Made by a program: the position numbers and the translations under genes. Positions 13,819 through 30,178 of a DNA stretch of 64,000 nt are shown piece by piece. The DNA comes from Cephalopachus bancanus. Lineage: Eukaryota > Chordata > Mammalia > Primates > Tarsiidae. Within the stretch, counting starts at the first letter, position 1. Every line of letters begins with the position of its first letter. Below the pieces are notes generated by a model. That model ran no database searches. It was not told the DNA's origin and was given only the letters and a program-made list of their open reading frames with translations. The DNA lies in assembly GCA_027257055.1 (NCBI GenBank), contig JAPVLO010000984.1:186001-250000 (forward strand), in the 5' to 3' direction.

Positions 13819-14162
13819 TACTTATTTTTATTATAAAGATGGGGGTACAATTCAGGGTTAGGTGTGCAAACGTTGATTATGCAGGTATCCTTGTGGATGA
13901 GGTGTTCCCCTCCCTCCCTAGCAATTTCCCTCAACTGCCAATCCCACCCCCCGACAGTTTCCCACTATTGCCAATCCCTTTCTTATTGTATTATGATAAT
14001 TGTTCAAGGTCCGCTTATGAGTGAGAACATATGGTGCTCTGTTCTTTGTTTCTGTGATAGATCACTATGATCAACTCTAAACCCATCCAAGTTGCTGCAA
14101 AGTCCCTATGTTTGTCCTTCTTTATGGCTGCATAATATTCCCTTGCGTGTAGGTACTGCAGC
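13819..14162 (-). mobile_element. 5'-truncated L1 3' end, lineage-specific family
   Basis: A T-rich tail is followed by GGGGTACAATTCAGGGTTAG, a CCCTCCCTCC-rich 3' UTR and TATGAGTGAGAACATATGG (complement of the ORF2 end). A perfect 13-bp duplication TTCAAAAATATTT lies at 13806-13818 and 14163-14175. The same 3' UTR recurs at 51.6, 57.3 and 58.5 kb. Confidence 0.88.
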
Positions 14163-14178
14163 TTCAAAAATATTTATG

Positions 14179-14472
14179 AGCCGGGCTCAGTGGCTCAGCC
14201 TGTCATCCCGCGCCTTGGGAGGCTGAGGTGAGTGGATTGCCTGAGCCCGCGGGTTCGAGACCCGCCTGGGCCACTTGGCGAGACCTCATCTCTAAAATAA
14301 ATCAAAAAATCAGCCGGGCGTGGCAGTGCATGCCTGTAGTTCCGGCTACTCGGAAGGCTGAGGCGGAAGGATCGCCGGAGCCCAGCAGGTCGAGGCTGCC
14401 GTGGCCGGGAGCGGCCGCTGCACTCCAGTCTGGGTGACAGAGTGAGATTCCAACTCAAAAAAAAAAAAAAAA
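14179..14472 (+). mobile_element. Lineage-specific Alu, sense
   Basis: Full-length copy with the hairpin right arm (GTGGCCGGGAGCGGCCGC) and a 16-base A tail. It inserted right beside the downstream target duplication of the L1 fragment. Confidence 0.92.
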
Positions 14473-15127
14473 TTATGGATGTATATCTCTGAAGATTATT
14501 ATGGCCATGGAGGATTAATTTTTGAGTAAGTGGGGCAATAGTCACTTTTCTAAGTAGTAGGAAATGGATTCTCCAACATACTGTTTTAATCATTAACATT
14601 TTCTCCATACAACTTTTTTGATATTTTAAACCGTGCTTTACATGAAAATACATGGAGAGATAGTCCAATCTAATACACCTTAACTTACAACGTGGCAAAT
14701 TATTGTAAACACCTGATGAATTATATTATACTTTCTAATCGTACCTGTTTTAATCCTGTTTACAAGTAGCATAGTTACTTGTAGAGCTCCTTAAAATCTG
14801 TGATGAAAGAGAAGGAGGCCTAAATGGTTTTAATGAATTATCTTGGCTATTTTGACTTGCATCCTTATTCACAAGTCAAGTTAATAGGGGAGCTTATCGT
14901 CCAAATTTGATATGGGAGAGCAACGCTCTAGATTGCAGACAATGTCATAGTAACTCATGTTTTTTCAAACTTATTTTACCAAAGATATAGCTATTGTGAA
15001 AGTTATCAGAATCAAAATACATATTTTGATATTACAAAAATCCTGACAAAGAGAGCCAGGGAAAGACATGAAGACAGGGTTGTCATGCTTGTATACATGA
15101 TTTTAAAAGACAGAAACAAACAAAAAA
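14473..15127. other. Unassigned intron sequence
   Basis: AT-rich, with no recognisable element or exon. Confidence 0.3.
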
Positions 15128-15262
15128 CTGCCGCAAAGGCTGAGGCAGAACGATCTTCTGAGCCAAGGAGATTGAGGCTGTGGTGAGCCGTGGCTGTGCC
15201 ACTGCACTCCAACCTGGGCGACAGTGAGACCCTGACTCAAAACAACAAAAACAACAAACGAC
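15128..15262 (+). mobile_element. Alu right monomer, sense
   Basis: A single arm from AAGGCTGAGGCAGAACGATC to GAGACCCTGACTCAAAAC with an A-rich (CAAAA) tail. It is an older FRAM-like copy or a truncated Alu. Confidence 0.75.
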
Positions 15263-18519
<3,257 letters not shown>

Positions 18520-18815
18520 TTTTTTTGAGTTGGAGTCTCACTCCGTCGCCCAGACTGGAGTGCAGTGGCCTGCTCACAACCACCCCAGCAACAACCTGCT
18601 GGGCTCCGGCGATCCTTCAACCTCAGCCTTCCAAGTAGCCAGAACTACAGGCGCGCACTACCACACCCGGCTAATTTTTTTTTTTTTTTTTACTTATTGT
18701 AGATACGAGGTCTCACCAAGTTGCCCGGGCTGGTCTCGAACCCGTGGGCTCTGGCAATCCACTCGCCTCGGCCTCCCAAAGTGCTGGGATTACAGGCTGA
18801 GCCACCGAGCCCGGC
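18520..18815 (-). mobile_element. Alu, antisense
   Basis: TTTTTTTGAGTTGGAGTCTC to GAGCCACCGAGCCCGGCC. It has a long internal T run in the middle A-rich linker complement (18676-18692). The right-arm variant is the older GTGGCCTGCTCACAACC form. Confidence 0.9.
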
Positions 18816-19897
18816 CTGTATCTTCTCCTGTACAAACATATATTTGTGTTATCTGCAGCATGATTCTGACTTCCCCTTAATTTTTCCTTGAAGATTGGAA
18901 TGCTGTCAGATGAGATGTAATTCCTGATATATCTCCTTTCCCTGCTTTGAATGTTTCACTAAGTTGAATATCTTTATAATGGATTTAATCATTCACAGTG
19001 GCATTAGTGCATAACTAGTAAAATGGTTTTCATAATTCAAGCAGTGTCATGTCTGGTCAGATCTGACGGCTTTTTTTTATCTGAGTGACGAGCCTTGAGT
19101 TTGATTTGGCAGATACATCTTCTAAATTCTGACACCCATTTGTAAAGAACTAACAATAAAACCTGCAATGCAACAACCCCAGAGCTGAGAGGGCTTGTGG
19201 GTAAGATGCTTTACATATTCCAAAGACGTTACCCAGAGGTCCAGCAGGGATAGACATTGGTTCACTAGAACTTATAGGAGGCACTTGTGTTTGCTGGTCA
19301 GTAGGAAATAATATGCCCATGAGGCACCTATGGCAGTTGGTCGGTGAGGAAAGAAACTGCACTTTGAGGCGGGACAGCAAAAAGTTTTATAGGCAAGCAA
19401 GTCAGTTCTTCAGATCCCTATCCTGTATCTACAATTACATTGATTACACTTGGTGGCCACATTGCTTGCAGCTTTGCCTGGTCACCAGCACCCTGTGAGT
19501 CATTATTGCGAGTATGCCTATCCTTGGCCAGAGGCCACTCCTGAGGAAAGAGGGAGGGGAAAATAGTCCACGTCTGGCCCATACCCCACAAAACCCTTTC
19601 ACCATAAATATTTATTCAGGCCTTTTGGTCTGTTTTACAACCATGTGTGAAGCCAGATTCAACACTACTGAATACAGAGCCTTTGTTTGTAGGGAAGACT
19701 AACTTAAGAGGTGGAATTGTGTTCAGGGCACGTTTTTTGAAGAACTTAACTGGTCATCACACATCACTGTTCCTGGGGACAAACAGGGGAGAAATTGCTG
19801 TGAATGTTCTTCATGCTGGAACTGTAAATATGTAAATGGACGCATGTGCCATCTAGTGTGGCAACTGAAATGTAAATTTGATAGGGCACGTACATTA
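18816..19897. other. Unassigned intron sequence
   Basis: No exon or clear mobile element is recognised. Confidence 0.3.
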
Positions 19898-20115
19898 AGA
19901 GCAGGGCATCTCAACAGTGACACTAGTGATATTTGGGGCAAGATAATTCTTTGCTGTGGGGGCAGCCCTGTGTGTTGTGGGATGTTTTGCAGCATCCCTG
20001 GCCCCTACCCAGCAAGTGCCAATATCCCCCAAGTCATGGCCATCAGAAATGTCTCCCCACATTGCCAAGTGTCCCCTGGGGACAAAATTACCCCCGAGTT
20101 GAGAAGCACCAATTT
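19898..20115 (-). mobile_element. MER20-type hAT DNA transposon remnant
   Basis: It runs from GCAGGGCATCTCAACAGTG through ATTCTTTGCTGTGGGGGCAG, CAGCATCCCTGGCCCCTACC and GTCCCCTGGGGACAAAATTA to GTTGAGAAGCACC. This is the known order of MER20, a non-autonomous hAT-Charlie element. The ends are inverted. Confidence 0.8.
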
Positions 20116-20584
20116 AGAGTAACACTTTGATCATCTGAGACATGCTATTTCACTCTCCCAACGTGAATTCTACTGGATCCATTTCTCAGCTGAGGCTGAG
20201 AGTTGACCAAGATCCCGTCACTTAGAGGTGGGAGAGGGTGACCAGGAGTCGAGCTCAGTTCCGTCTGATCCTAAAGACGATCATGACACCTGCCCTCTAC
20301 TGCTTCTCTGACTTAGGGCCGAGATCCGCTTTTCCCCGTTGACTTCCCTCCAGCCCCCGCTTTCCGAGAGAGCTGATGTTAACCGCTGGCCACATTTCCT
20401 TCCACGCTTCTCTGCCTGCTTCCTCAGCATGCAACTGTATTCAGCGCGCAGCTGCCCACAGCTTTCCCACAGGTCAGGAAGTCCTGATCTGAATCTCTCA
20501 GTCTAACTACCTGATGCCTTCATGTGTGCACGCACACACATCTACATCATTTTGTATAAGTGGAATCTTTTAAAGAGCTTCTAT
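20116..20584. other. Unassigned, possible MIR
   Basis: A MIR-like run (CATTTCTCAGCTGAGGCTGAG, then GAGTCGAGCTCAGTTCCGTC) lies at about 20130-20270. Nothing else is recognised. Confidence 0.35.
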
Positions 20585-20598
20585 ATAAATGGGATCCT

Positions 20599-20880
20599 GC
20601 CGGGTGCTGGCTCATGCCTGTCATCCCAGCACTTTGGGAGGTAGAGGCGAGAGGATTGCCTGAGTCCAGGGGTTCAAGACCAGCCTGGGCAACTTGGCGA
20701 GACCACATCTCTACAATAAATCAAAGAATTAGCTGGGCATGGCGGCACATGCCTGCAGTCCCAGCTACTTGGAAAGCTGAGGTGGAAGGATCACCTGAGC
20801 CCAGCTGGTCAAGGCTGCGGCGGCCCTAACTGTGCCACTGCACTCCAGCCTGGGCCACAGAATGAGACTACCACTCTAAG
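20599..20880 (+). mobile_element. Alu, sense, J-like
   Basis: GCCGGGTGCTGGCTCATGCC to GAGACTACCACTCTAAG, with a TACATAAA-type degenerate tail. It is flanked by ATAAATGGGATCCT (20585-20598) and ATAAATAGGATCCT (20896-20909). Confidence 0.9.
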
Positions 20881-20910
20881 TACATAAATACATACATAAA
20901 TAGGATCCTT

Positions 20911-21404
20911 TTTATAACTTGTCCTTCCTTTTTCACTTTTGTATGCCCTTCCTCCTCTAGTAACTACACTTAATAATCTGAGATACGTGTGTTTATTTCT
21001 AGACTTTTCTCCTCACCTAGTCATTTCTATATCAGTCTATTTACTTACCTCCCAACCCTCCGATATACAGACATAGATATATGCATATACACACAGGAGG
21101 TTTTTGTTCGTTGTTTCTTTTTAGGTATGGGATTCTATATTTATTTGTTCTCCATCTCATTTTCTGTATTCCGTGAAGCTCATAGAAATCTTTCCAAGTC
21201 AGTGGTTATAGCTCTAATTCATTGGTTTTAATGGCTGCATTATATAGTATGATTATTTCATAATATATTCAGCATTCCCATACCGATAGGCGTTCACCTT
21301 GCTCTCCCAGTTTTTAGTGTTACAATTAATATCCTTGTATATATAACATTAAGTCCTGAAATTTTATTTTCATGGGCTAGATTCCCAGGAGTAGGACTGC
21401 CGAT
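20911..21404 (-). mobile_element. Old L1 (L1M-like) 3' region, antisense
   Basis: Contains TCTTTCCAAGTCAGTGGTTA, GGTTTTAATGGCTGCATTAT, GCGTTCACCTTGCTCTCCC and GGGCTAGATTCCCAGGAGTA, the wording of antisense L1M 3' UTRs. No frame is open. Confidence 0.65.
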
Positions 21405-21414
21405 TGTATTTTCA

Positions 21415-21753
21415 TTTTTAAAATTTTGTTTATTTGTTTGTTTATTTATCTGCTTATTTATTGAGTCAGGGTCTCACTCTGTCACCCAGGCAGGAATGCA
21501 ACGAATGGTACGATCATGACTCAGCACGGCCTTAACCTCCTGGCTCAGGCGATCCTTTTGCCTCAGCCTTCTGAGTAGCTGGGACTATAGGCATGCACCA
21601 CCGTGCCCCACTAGTTTTTTTACTTTTTGCTTTTGTAGAGACAGGGTCTCACTATGTTGCCCAGGTTGATCGTGAACTCTTGGGCTCAAGCAGTCCTCCT
21701 GCCTCTGCCCCCCAAAGGGCTGGGATGACAGGTGTGAGCCACTGTGCCCAGCC
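21415..21753 (-). mobile_element. AluJ-like element, antisense
   Basis: A T-rich tail, then GAGTCAGGGTCTCACTCTG, running to GTGAGCCACTGTGCCCAGCC. It has the old form with TATGTTGCCCAGG. TGTATTTTCA flanks it at 21405-21414 and 21754-21763. Confidence 0.9.
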
Positions 21754-21763
21754 TGTATTTTCA

Positions 21764-23586
<1,823 letters not shown>

Positions 23587-23897
23587 GTATTAGTCCATTT
23601 TGCGTTGCTATAAAGGCATGCTTGAGGCTGGGTAATTTATGAAGGAAAGAGGCTTGTTTGGCTCACGGTTCTGCAGGCGGTGCAGGAAGCGTGGTGCTGG
23701 CATCTGCTTCTGGTGGAGGCCTCGGACTGCTCCCACTCCAGGCGGCAGGTCAAAGGGAGCTGGTGTGTTCGTGAACTGGTCATGAAGGATCCACCTCCAC
23801 GACCCCGACTCCTCCTACCAGGCCCCACCTCCAGCACTGGGGAATCACATCTCAGCATGAGATCTGGAGGGAACAAATATCCAAACTGTATCAAGCA
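23587..23897 (-). mobile_element. MST/THE1-type MaLR LTR, antisense
   Basis: TGTATTAGTCCATTTTGCGT, GGCTGGGTAATTTATGAAGG, GGCTCACGGTTCTGCAGGC and CACCTCCAGCACTGGGGAAT: the antisense order of an MST/THE1 LTR. Confidence 0.85.
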
Positions 23898-25049
23898 ATA
23901 AGAGCAGCAAAAAAACGATTCAGAATAGACCTATAAGCTTATACTTCCTTTACATATGACTCAACAACTGTACACTTACAGCTTGGAGGCAGACAGACTT
24001 GGGCTGTGGTCTAGACAGTGCCACTATGTGTTAGCGATGTGACTTTAAGCAAGTGCACCAAGTGCTGAAAGCCTTAGTTTCCCCATCTGTACAATGGAAA
24101 TAATAAAATCCACTTCATGGTAGCAATAAGGGATAATAGGGGAGATCTTATTTGCCATATGATTATTTTTTTAAATCAGCAAACCTCCATTCTTCGATAT
24201 GGGCACTTGATATTTCCTCAGTCTTATGTAAAAGTTCCCATGCACAAGCGCTTAATGATGAGCCATTCCATACCTGCCGTCCGTCAGACACCACCCCTAA
24301 GCCATTCCTGCGTACAGTGCTGGAGGAGCCACTGTTGAGATGCTTAAATGAGGAAATGACTATAAAGCACTTAGCAAAGAGTTAGGCACATAAGTGCTCC
24401 CTAAACGGTAATTATTGTAACAATTGTGATAGGATAAAATGTGCATCTGATTTCCTTAAACTGACCGTCGTAGTCAAATACCACGTAGTATCAGGGTAAG
24501 GAAGTTGCATCTTTCCAGTTTTATCCATGCTAAGTAGGAATGTGGCCCACAGACGAACTCCATTCAGTTCAGTTCAGCAGATATTTGTTGAGGGCCTGTG
24601 AGGCAGGAGACACATGGTTGCTCCCCCCTCACTGGGCTCTGATTGCTTTCTCGGTAAACCACAGTGTGGGAAGGATCAGGCAGGCCGATGGGCTTCAAAG
24701 ACCAAAGCAGATTTACAAGGAGACGTCTCAGCTTCTTGAGCTTCTGCTGGCTAGCAGCCTTCCTGTCTGATACCTCTTTTCAGCTGATTCTGGGTTCGTC
24801 TTGGACCCCCTTCCTCCTCCTCTCTCTGTTGGGGAAAAGGCTGAGGACCTCTGGCAACAGACTACATAGCACTACAAGTTCAGGTGAGAGCTCTTAAACT
24901 AAGATGAGTTCAGAACATAACAGGAAGGAGCAAATAATGACTTCACTGGGTCCTCTAGGGTAAGAAGACTCTGAGTCCAGTTTTAGTCCTGTAAGAAAAC
25001 TGGATTGATCCGTAGACAAACAAAATCTACTTTTTTCCCCTAAGATCTG
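23898..25049. other. Intron sequence with MIR fragments
   Basis: MIR-like parts lie at about 23985-24115 (TTAGTTTCCCCATCTGTACA) and 24340-24420 (GCACTTAGCAAAGAGTTAGG). The remainder is unassigned. Confidence 0.4.
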
Positions 25050-25322
25050 TGAGTGGGCTCAAGTTTGTAGGCAAATCTAGTTGGAATGGTGGTTGCCAGG
25101 GGCTGGAGGGAAGGGGAAGTGAGGAGGTGGGGAGCTATTGGTCTAATGAACGCAGAATTACCGTTTTGCAAGATGCAAGGGGTTATGGAGATGGATGGCA
25201 GTGATGATTACACAACCATATGAATGTTCTTCATACCACTGAACTAAATACTTAATGGTGATCAAGATGATAATTTTATGTTATGAGTACTTTGCCATAA
25301 TTTTTAAAAATGGGAAAAAAAT
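25050..25322 (+). mobile_element. L1M-like 3' UTR fragment, sense
   Basis: GTGGTTGCCAGGGGCTGGAG, GGAGATGGATGGCAGTGATG, CCACTGAACTAAATACTTAA and TTTATGTTATGAGTACTTTG are in the order of an old L1M 3' end. Confidence 0.7.
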
Positions 25323-26870
25323 AGCCAGTTGGATTTGAGATCAGGAGCTCAGGGTGTATTATTAATTCAGCGTTGGGTTTCCCATCTTTTTGCTTAAAGG
25401 TTTTGTGGAGTTCAAGGAATACACCTGATGGAAAAGACTACAGCATTACGCTTGCTTAGTTTCTTATCATCAAAAAGTGATGAGAGCCTGTTTACCCACC
25501 AGGGCAGGTAAAATCCTTCTCTTTGGCCTGGAGGGAACTCCAAAAGCTAACAAGGAAAGCTCTCCTGGGAGGAGGCACTTAAAGCAAAACAGGTTTCTCT
25601 GGTCCCGGGAGAATTTGAGTGGGGGTAGGAGAGGTGAAGGACACAGGAAATCTTTTGAGGTTTCTCCCAGCTCCAAAGCTCTAGAGCTCACGGAGGCCTT
25701 TTTATAGGACCAACAGTTTCATATGTCCAATGTGCGGTAACTGAGACAGCAGGGTTTGCAGCAGAGAAAGAGTTTGGTGACGACAGGGCTTGGAGCAAAG
25801 AGACGGAGGGAGAGCCTCAGATTCATCCATCCAGAGAGCAGCTGACCTCATGAATAATGCTGAGCTGCTGCAAGTTTGGTTTATTTCCTCCCTCTCCTTT
25901 CTTCCCTGATTAATTAATTAGTCCCCCTGAGGAGTTCTGGGCTGGAGTTTTCAAGGGAATTGTGGCAGGTGAGGGGTTGGGACACTGGGGCCATTGATTA
26001 GTCAGGGTAAGTGGGATGAAATCACCAGGATGTGGAAACCGTATTCTTTGGTGAGTCAGCTTTTTGTGAGGTCCTTTAGGTCAGCTGTAATTAGTGGGGT
26101 CCTTAGACCAGCTGACATCAGTAGTTTCATCCGTGTTCAGGACCTGAAGGAATATCTCAAAGGGAAATCTTCATGTTCATAATGTTCAAGTTGTTGTCTA
26201 CAGAGCAGTTAAGTGGAACTATGATCTTCTAACAGGGTCTGCGTTATTCTGAGGCAACAGGCACCGAACACCAAGCAGGGAGCAAGTCAGAGAGCAGCTG
26301 ACCTCATGATTAATGCTGAGTGTGCTACACGCTTGGTTTATTTCCATTTCTCCCTCTCCTTTCTTTCCTGATTAATTTTATAAAGTTTACAGGGACAGTT
26401 TCAGTCTCTCCAGGGGAGAGAGATTAGGGCACCAGAAGTTAAGGGTGAAATAGTCTAGATATTTGGAAGCTGCCTGTGTAAACTCCCATCTAGTGATCAA
26501 AAGTAAATACTCAGACTAACATGTTAGGGGAGGGAGGGAAATAGAAAGGAAGTCCTCACAAGCCATTCCTTTATGTTTTGGGGAATATCTATAAGAGTTT
26601 GGTGGTAGAATGTTAGGGAGACTTCCGTTGGTTTACAGGAGTTTGGATAGGATGTCTCTGGAAGTCAAAATGCAGAGAAACTTCTTTATGGAGGGAGAGG
26701 TGGGAATTTGAGAAGAAGGGGATTTGAGAAGACAGCTGTTTTCTTATTAGCCTTAGGCAACGTTTAGCTGCCTGTTGGCTCCAGTCTGTAAAGGAGAAAC
26801 AAGCCTACTGTCTCCCAACGGGGTAGTGCCACACCTTGGTACTTACCACTCTGCTCTTTTTCTTACCTCA
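25323..26870. repeat. LTR-like region with a ~100-bp direct repeat
   Basis: A block reading GAGAGCAGCTGACCTCATGA, TAATGCTGAG, GGTTTATTTCC, CCTCTCCTTTCTT and CCTGATTAATT occurs at 25835-25920 and again at 26290-26382, about 457 bases apart. The segment between (GTTTCATCCGTGTTCAGG) resembles old antisense ERV LTRs. I cannot name the family. Confidence 0.5.
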
Positions 26871-26876
26871 TGGCAC

Positions 26877-28431
26877 TGTTGGGAGCCAACATCTATAGCT
26901 ACATGGCTGAGGCCTGTAAAGGCCCATCTGGAAGATCGCCTCTGACATAGGATATCAGTTATACCTATAATATTGGTGTGTGATTAGTGACCAGTGTGCA
27001 TACATGGCAGTAAAACTTATAAGTAAAATCTCTATACACCTGATGAAAGGTTATACAGCAGAATGACCTTGTCCCTTCTAAGTCTTACTTCTTTCTAGAT
27101 ATTTTTTAACTTCTATTTCCTGGGAGACTGGTGAGTCAGCTCTTGTTCCCAAAGGCAGTTTCTCCTAGGATTAAGATTAGCAACTAAATTACCATAATAG
27201 TTTTATTGCCCTGCCTCTAGCCAGGCAGGACGATTTTCTAGTTTCGTTACATGCCGAAACTCTGTTTGCTTTAGCCCGTGGCCATTTCCATGGTAACAGT
27301 GTAGTCCATTATCCAAGAGTGTGACAGCTACCATTTGATTTTTAGAATAGACTTGTTTGGATAAAACATTCATTTAAGACGATACAATTTCCATCGGAAA
27401 GATTTAAACAGTAATAAGCATTCGTAGAAAACTTTTAGGTTTTGTTTAAGCTTTTTAAGTTTCCTTTTCTCAGATTATGACTTTAGTTCCTGTTCCTGTA
27501 GGTCAATTTTAAGATCCTTTGATTAGTATACCGAAACTTTCCCAATGGTGTTGTTTTTGCTTCTAATATGACAATAGGAAATTTTACACGTAGCCATGTA
27601 TTAATATACTAGGAAAAAAGATTTAAGTTTTGGGTTAAAGTCGTAGTTTTATTAGAATAGAATGAGAATTATAGTGTTATGATTTTAAAATCATACGTCA
27701 ATGATAATTATAAGATTCAATGATAAGGTACTAGCTTAATGAGATATAGCATAGTATTAAAGTCCAAACACTAGATCATGAAACTCATATAAGTCATGGT
27801 AAGGAATAAGTTTTGAATTAATTGTTATAGAATTACAGGCCACTATGTTGAATCATAATAGGTTAATGGAATAAATAAAAATTAAGTCATTTAAGTAAAC
27901 TTATAGATTATAGTATAGTGTTAAGTTGATAATATCAATTGTTAAAAAATATTAGGAGTCAGTGAACTTGGATTGAACCTAGAGTTAACTAAGAAAGCTT
28001 TTGTATTGATCAGGGTTTAGAACAAAGAGTATAATATGAATGATTTGTTGAACACTATGGAAGACACTTTTAAACGACCTGTATTGAAATTGTGCACCTG
28101 TGACCTTGATGTGAGATTTGTGAGGCACGTCAGGCATCATGGAGTTCAAACTGTCTGCTTGGAACTTGCAAGTCTCGTGATGGTCTTGTGATGCATAGTT
28201 TGTAAAGTGCAATATACATCATGGAGTTTGTACGCCCCCAGCAAGTGATTATCACACTGCTGGAGGGTATGAAAAATGGTATATAAGTTGGAAGGAGTTC
28301 GAATAAAATTTGGCTTCAGTCCTGATCAGACTGTTCCCAGAAGAACTGCCTCAGAGTGGTCTCTTCTCTCCATCTTGATCCACCGTTGCAGTCCCAACCC
28401 TTCCCCCTTGGTCGGGGCTGGCACCCCGACA
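26877..28431 (+). mobile_element. Solo LTR, class II (betaretrovirus-like) ERV
   Basis: A 1555-bp unit from TGTTGGGAGCC to GGCACCCCGACA, flanked by the 6-bp direct repeat TGGCAC at 26871-26876 and 28432-28437. A 6-bp duplication and a TGTTGGGAG start are typical of class II ERVs. TATATAAG is at 28280-28287 and AATAAA at 28302-28307, only about 15 bases apart. So the poly(A) signal lies upstream of R and R must be short, an arrangement known from MMTV-like LTRs. The U3 is very long (about 1.4 kb) and AT-rich, and I see no long open frame in it. No internal viral sequence remains. The subfamily is unknown to me. Confidence 0.85.
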
Positions 28432-28437
28432 TGGCAC

Positions 28438-29165
28438 ATATTTTTTTCTCTCTGAAACCTCTAGTTATTCAAAGAGTTTCCCTGCCTTAGGTGCCCGATT
28501 TCAGGGTGAGGGACAGGCCATGGGCGCCGACATGCACAGGAGTCCTACCCAGCACCTCTTCTCAGGGCAACATCTCAGGGACTCTGGGGGTGAAAGATGG
28601 TTAGGTTGGACTTTGGGTGCCTGTTTAAAGGCTGTTTACAAAATTTTTGATGAATTTGATAATGTCAAATATGAGAACCCTTGCAGTAAACTTAAAATTA
28701 AAAAAATTTTTAATAAACAATTGCAATTCCTCAGACTTGCTCACATGCAAAAAAATTTAAATGCATTGAGTTAAAACACACCAGGTTAAATATACATCAA
28801 ATTAATAAAGGAACAGGAATCCCAGACCCTCTTTGCTTTAGCTAATTAGGAAAAAGACTCAGAATCCGGAGCCAGGGGGGCATTGTAATTCAAGCAAGGC
28901 CTGAAACTCTGACACCAGGCTGTACTGTCCTCCTGGCTGGAAAATTTTCCTGCCTTCCAAATGAGGGAGGTCTTATGAGACTGCACTGGGGAGATACTTG
29001 AACAAGATTAGAAAGGGTTGGTGGTTTAAAAAAATAAAATAATGGCCAGGTCATGCTTTTCTTTAAGCCCTGTCTGACCCCCTCCCCAATCTGGAAGAGG
29101 TGCACCCCTTCTTCTCTCTCTTCAGTCCACTTTCTAAATAAACTATGTTCTCCATCTAAAAAATA
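28438..29165 (+). other. LTR-like stretch with poly(A) signal
   Basis: The right half reads like an LTR end: CTCCCCAATCTGGAAGAGG, a CT-rich run, then TTTCTAAATAAACTATG with AATAAA at 29137-29142, then an (AAAT)n-like run. Neither boundary nor target duplication could be fixed. It may be an older ERV fragment into which the class II LTR inserted. Confidence 0.3.
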
Positions 29166-29699
29166 AATAAATAAAATAAGACATGGTAAGAAACCATATT
29201 TTTTAAAACCAACATGTATCTTTGAAATTCCTAGTGTTATTTTGCCTGATAACATACTCAATGGGAGAAAAGATTGATATCTCATTTTACTCTTATGCGA
29301 CCTTTTGATAGCTTCATAAGACTTAGATTACTTTAAATGTTCTTATTTTTTGTTATTTGACTTTTATATTTTTTTCTTGACAATAACGTTTTTTAAAAGG
29401 GCATCCAAAGTTTAAAGTAACAGCTGTTTTCTTGGAAAAAAAAGCTGTTTTATCTGTGATAACTGTAGTCTTTTCTCAGAACCTCCCGTTTCCTAGCAGA
29501 TGAGGCTATCTTTTGCTCTGTTTAGCTATGAAGAAATGGAAGAGTTTGTAGTAGCCAAGAGTAAAAGAAAGAGACAATTTTAAAATTGAACAGATTCTGA
29601 TACTTCTAGTAGTGTTTGTCCCAAAGCTGATAAGTATGTATTAGTTACAATTATTTCTGTTCAAGTGACAAAAACCTAGATTAAGCAATAAAGGCAATT
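29166..29699. other. Unassigned AT-rich intron sequence
   Basis: No exon or clear repeat is recognised. Confidence 0.3.
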
Positions 29700-29710
29700 T
29701 ATTAACTTCT

Positions 29711-29758
29711 TTTTTGAAATTATTTTTTCTTTTAAAGATGTGGGGTACAATTCAGGGG
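29711..29758 (-). mobile_element. 48-bp L1 3' end insertion
   Basis: Only the last bases of the lineage-specific L1 are present: a T-rich tail, then AAAGATGTGGGGTACAATTC. It is framed by a perfect 11-bp duplication TATTAACTTCT at 29700-29710 and 29759-29769. It is therefore a bona fide, extremely 5'-truncated insertion. Confidence 0.85.
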
Positions 29759-30099
29759 TATTAACTTCTAACTAAAAAATTTGGAGGTAAATCTTTCTGG
29801 CTTTGGGCATGTCTGGATCCAACTCTTTTTCTTTCTCCAGTTCTTAGTTGTCTGTGTGTTGGCATTATTCATAGGTGTGCTGTTCAGCAGATCAGGTTTG
29901 TATCCTTATAGATTTCAATCCATAAAAAAAAGAAAAGAAATTCCATCTCATCAGAGGTTTGCATATAAATCTCAGGAGCAACTCTGGTCCTACCCGAATT
30001 ATATGCCCAATCTTGAACAATCACATTGACCAGCAGGGCCATGTGGTCACTTTGTGTGGTGAAAGGCCAGTGACTGAGGCCTGGCAGGGATAGCACTCA

Positions 30100-30176
<77 letters not shown>
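30100..30176. repeat. (GT)n microsatellite, about 38 units
   Basis: A TG run with a single A interruption at about 30126. It is responsible for the Cys/Val and His/Thr strings in overlapping frames. Confidence 0.97.

Positions 30177-30178
<2 letters not shown>

Noticed and set aside
27985..28212. 75-codon frame inside the class II LTR, considered as a possible U3-encoded accessory gene
   Set aside because: It is on the opposite strand from the LTR promoter, short, and has no recognisable features.
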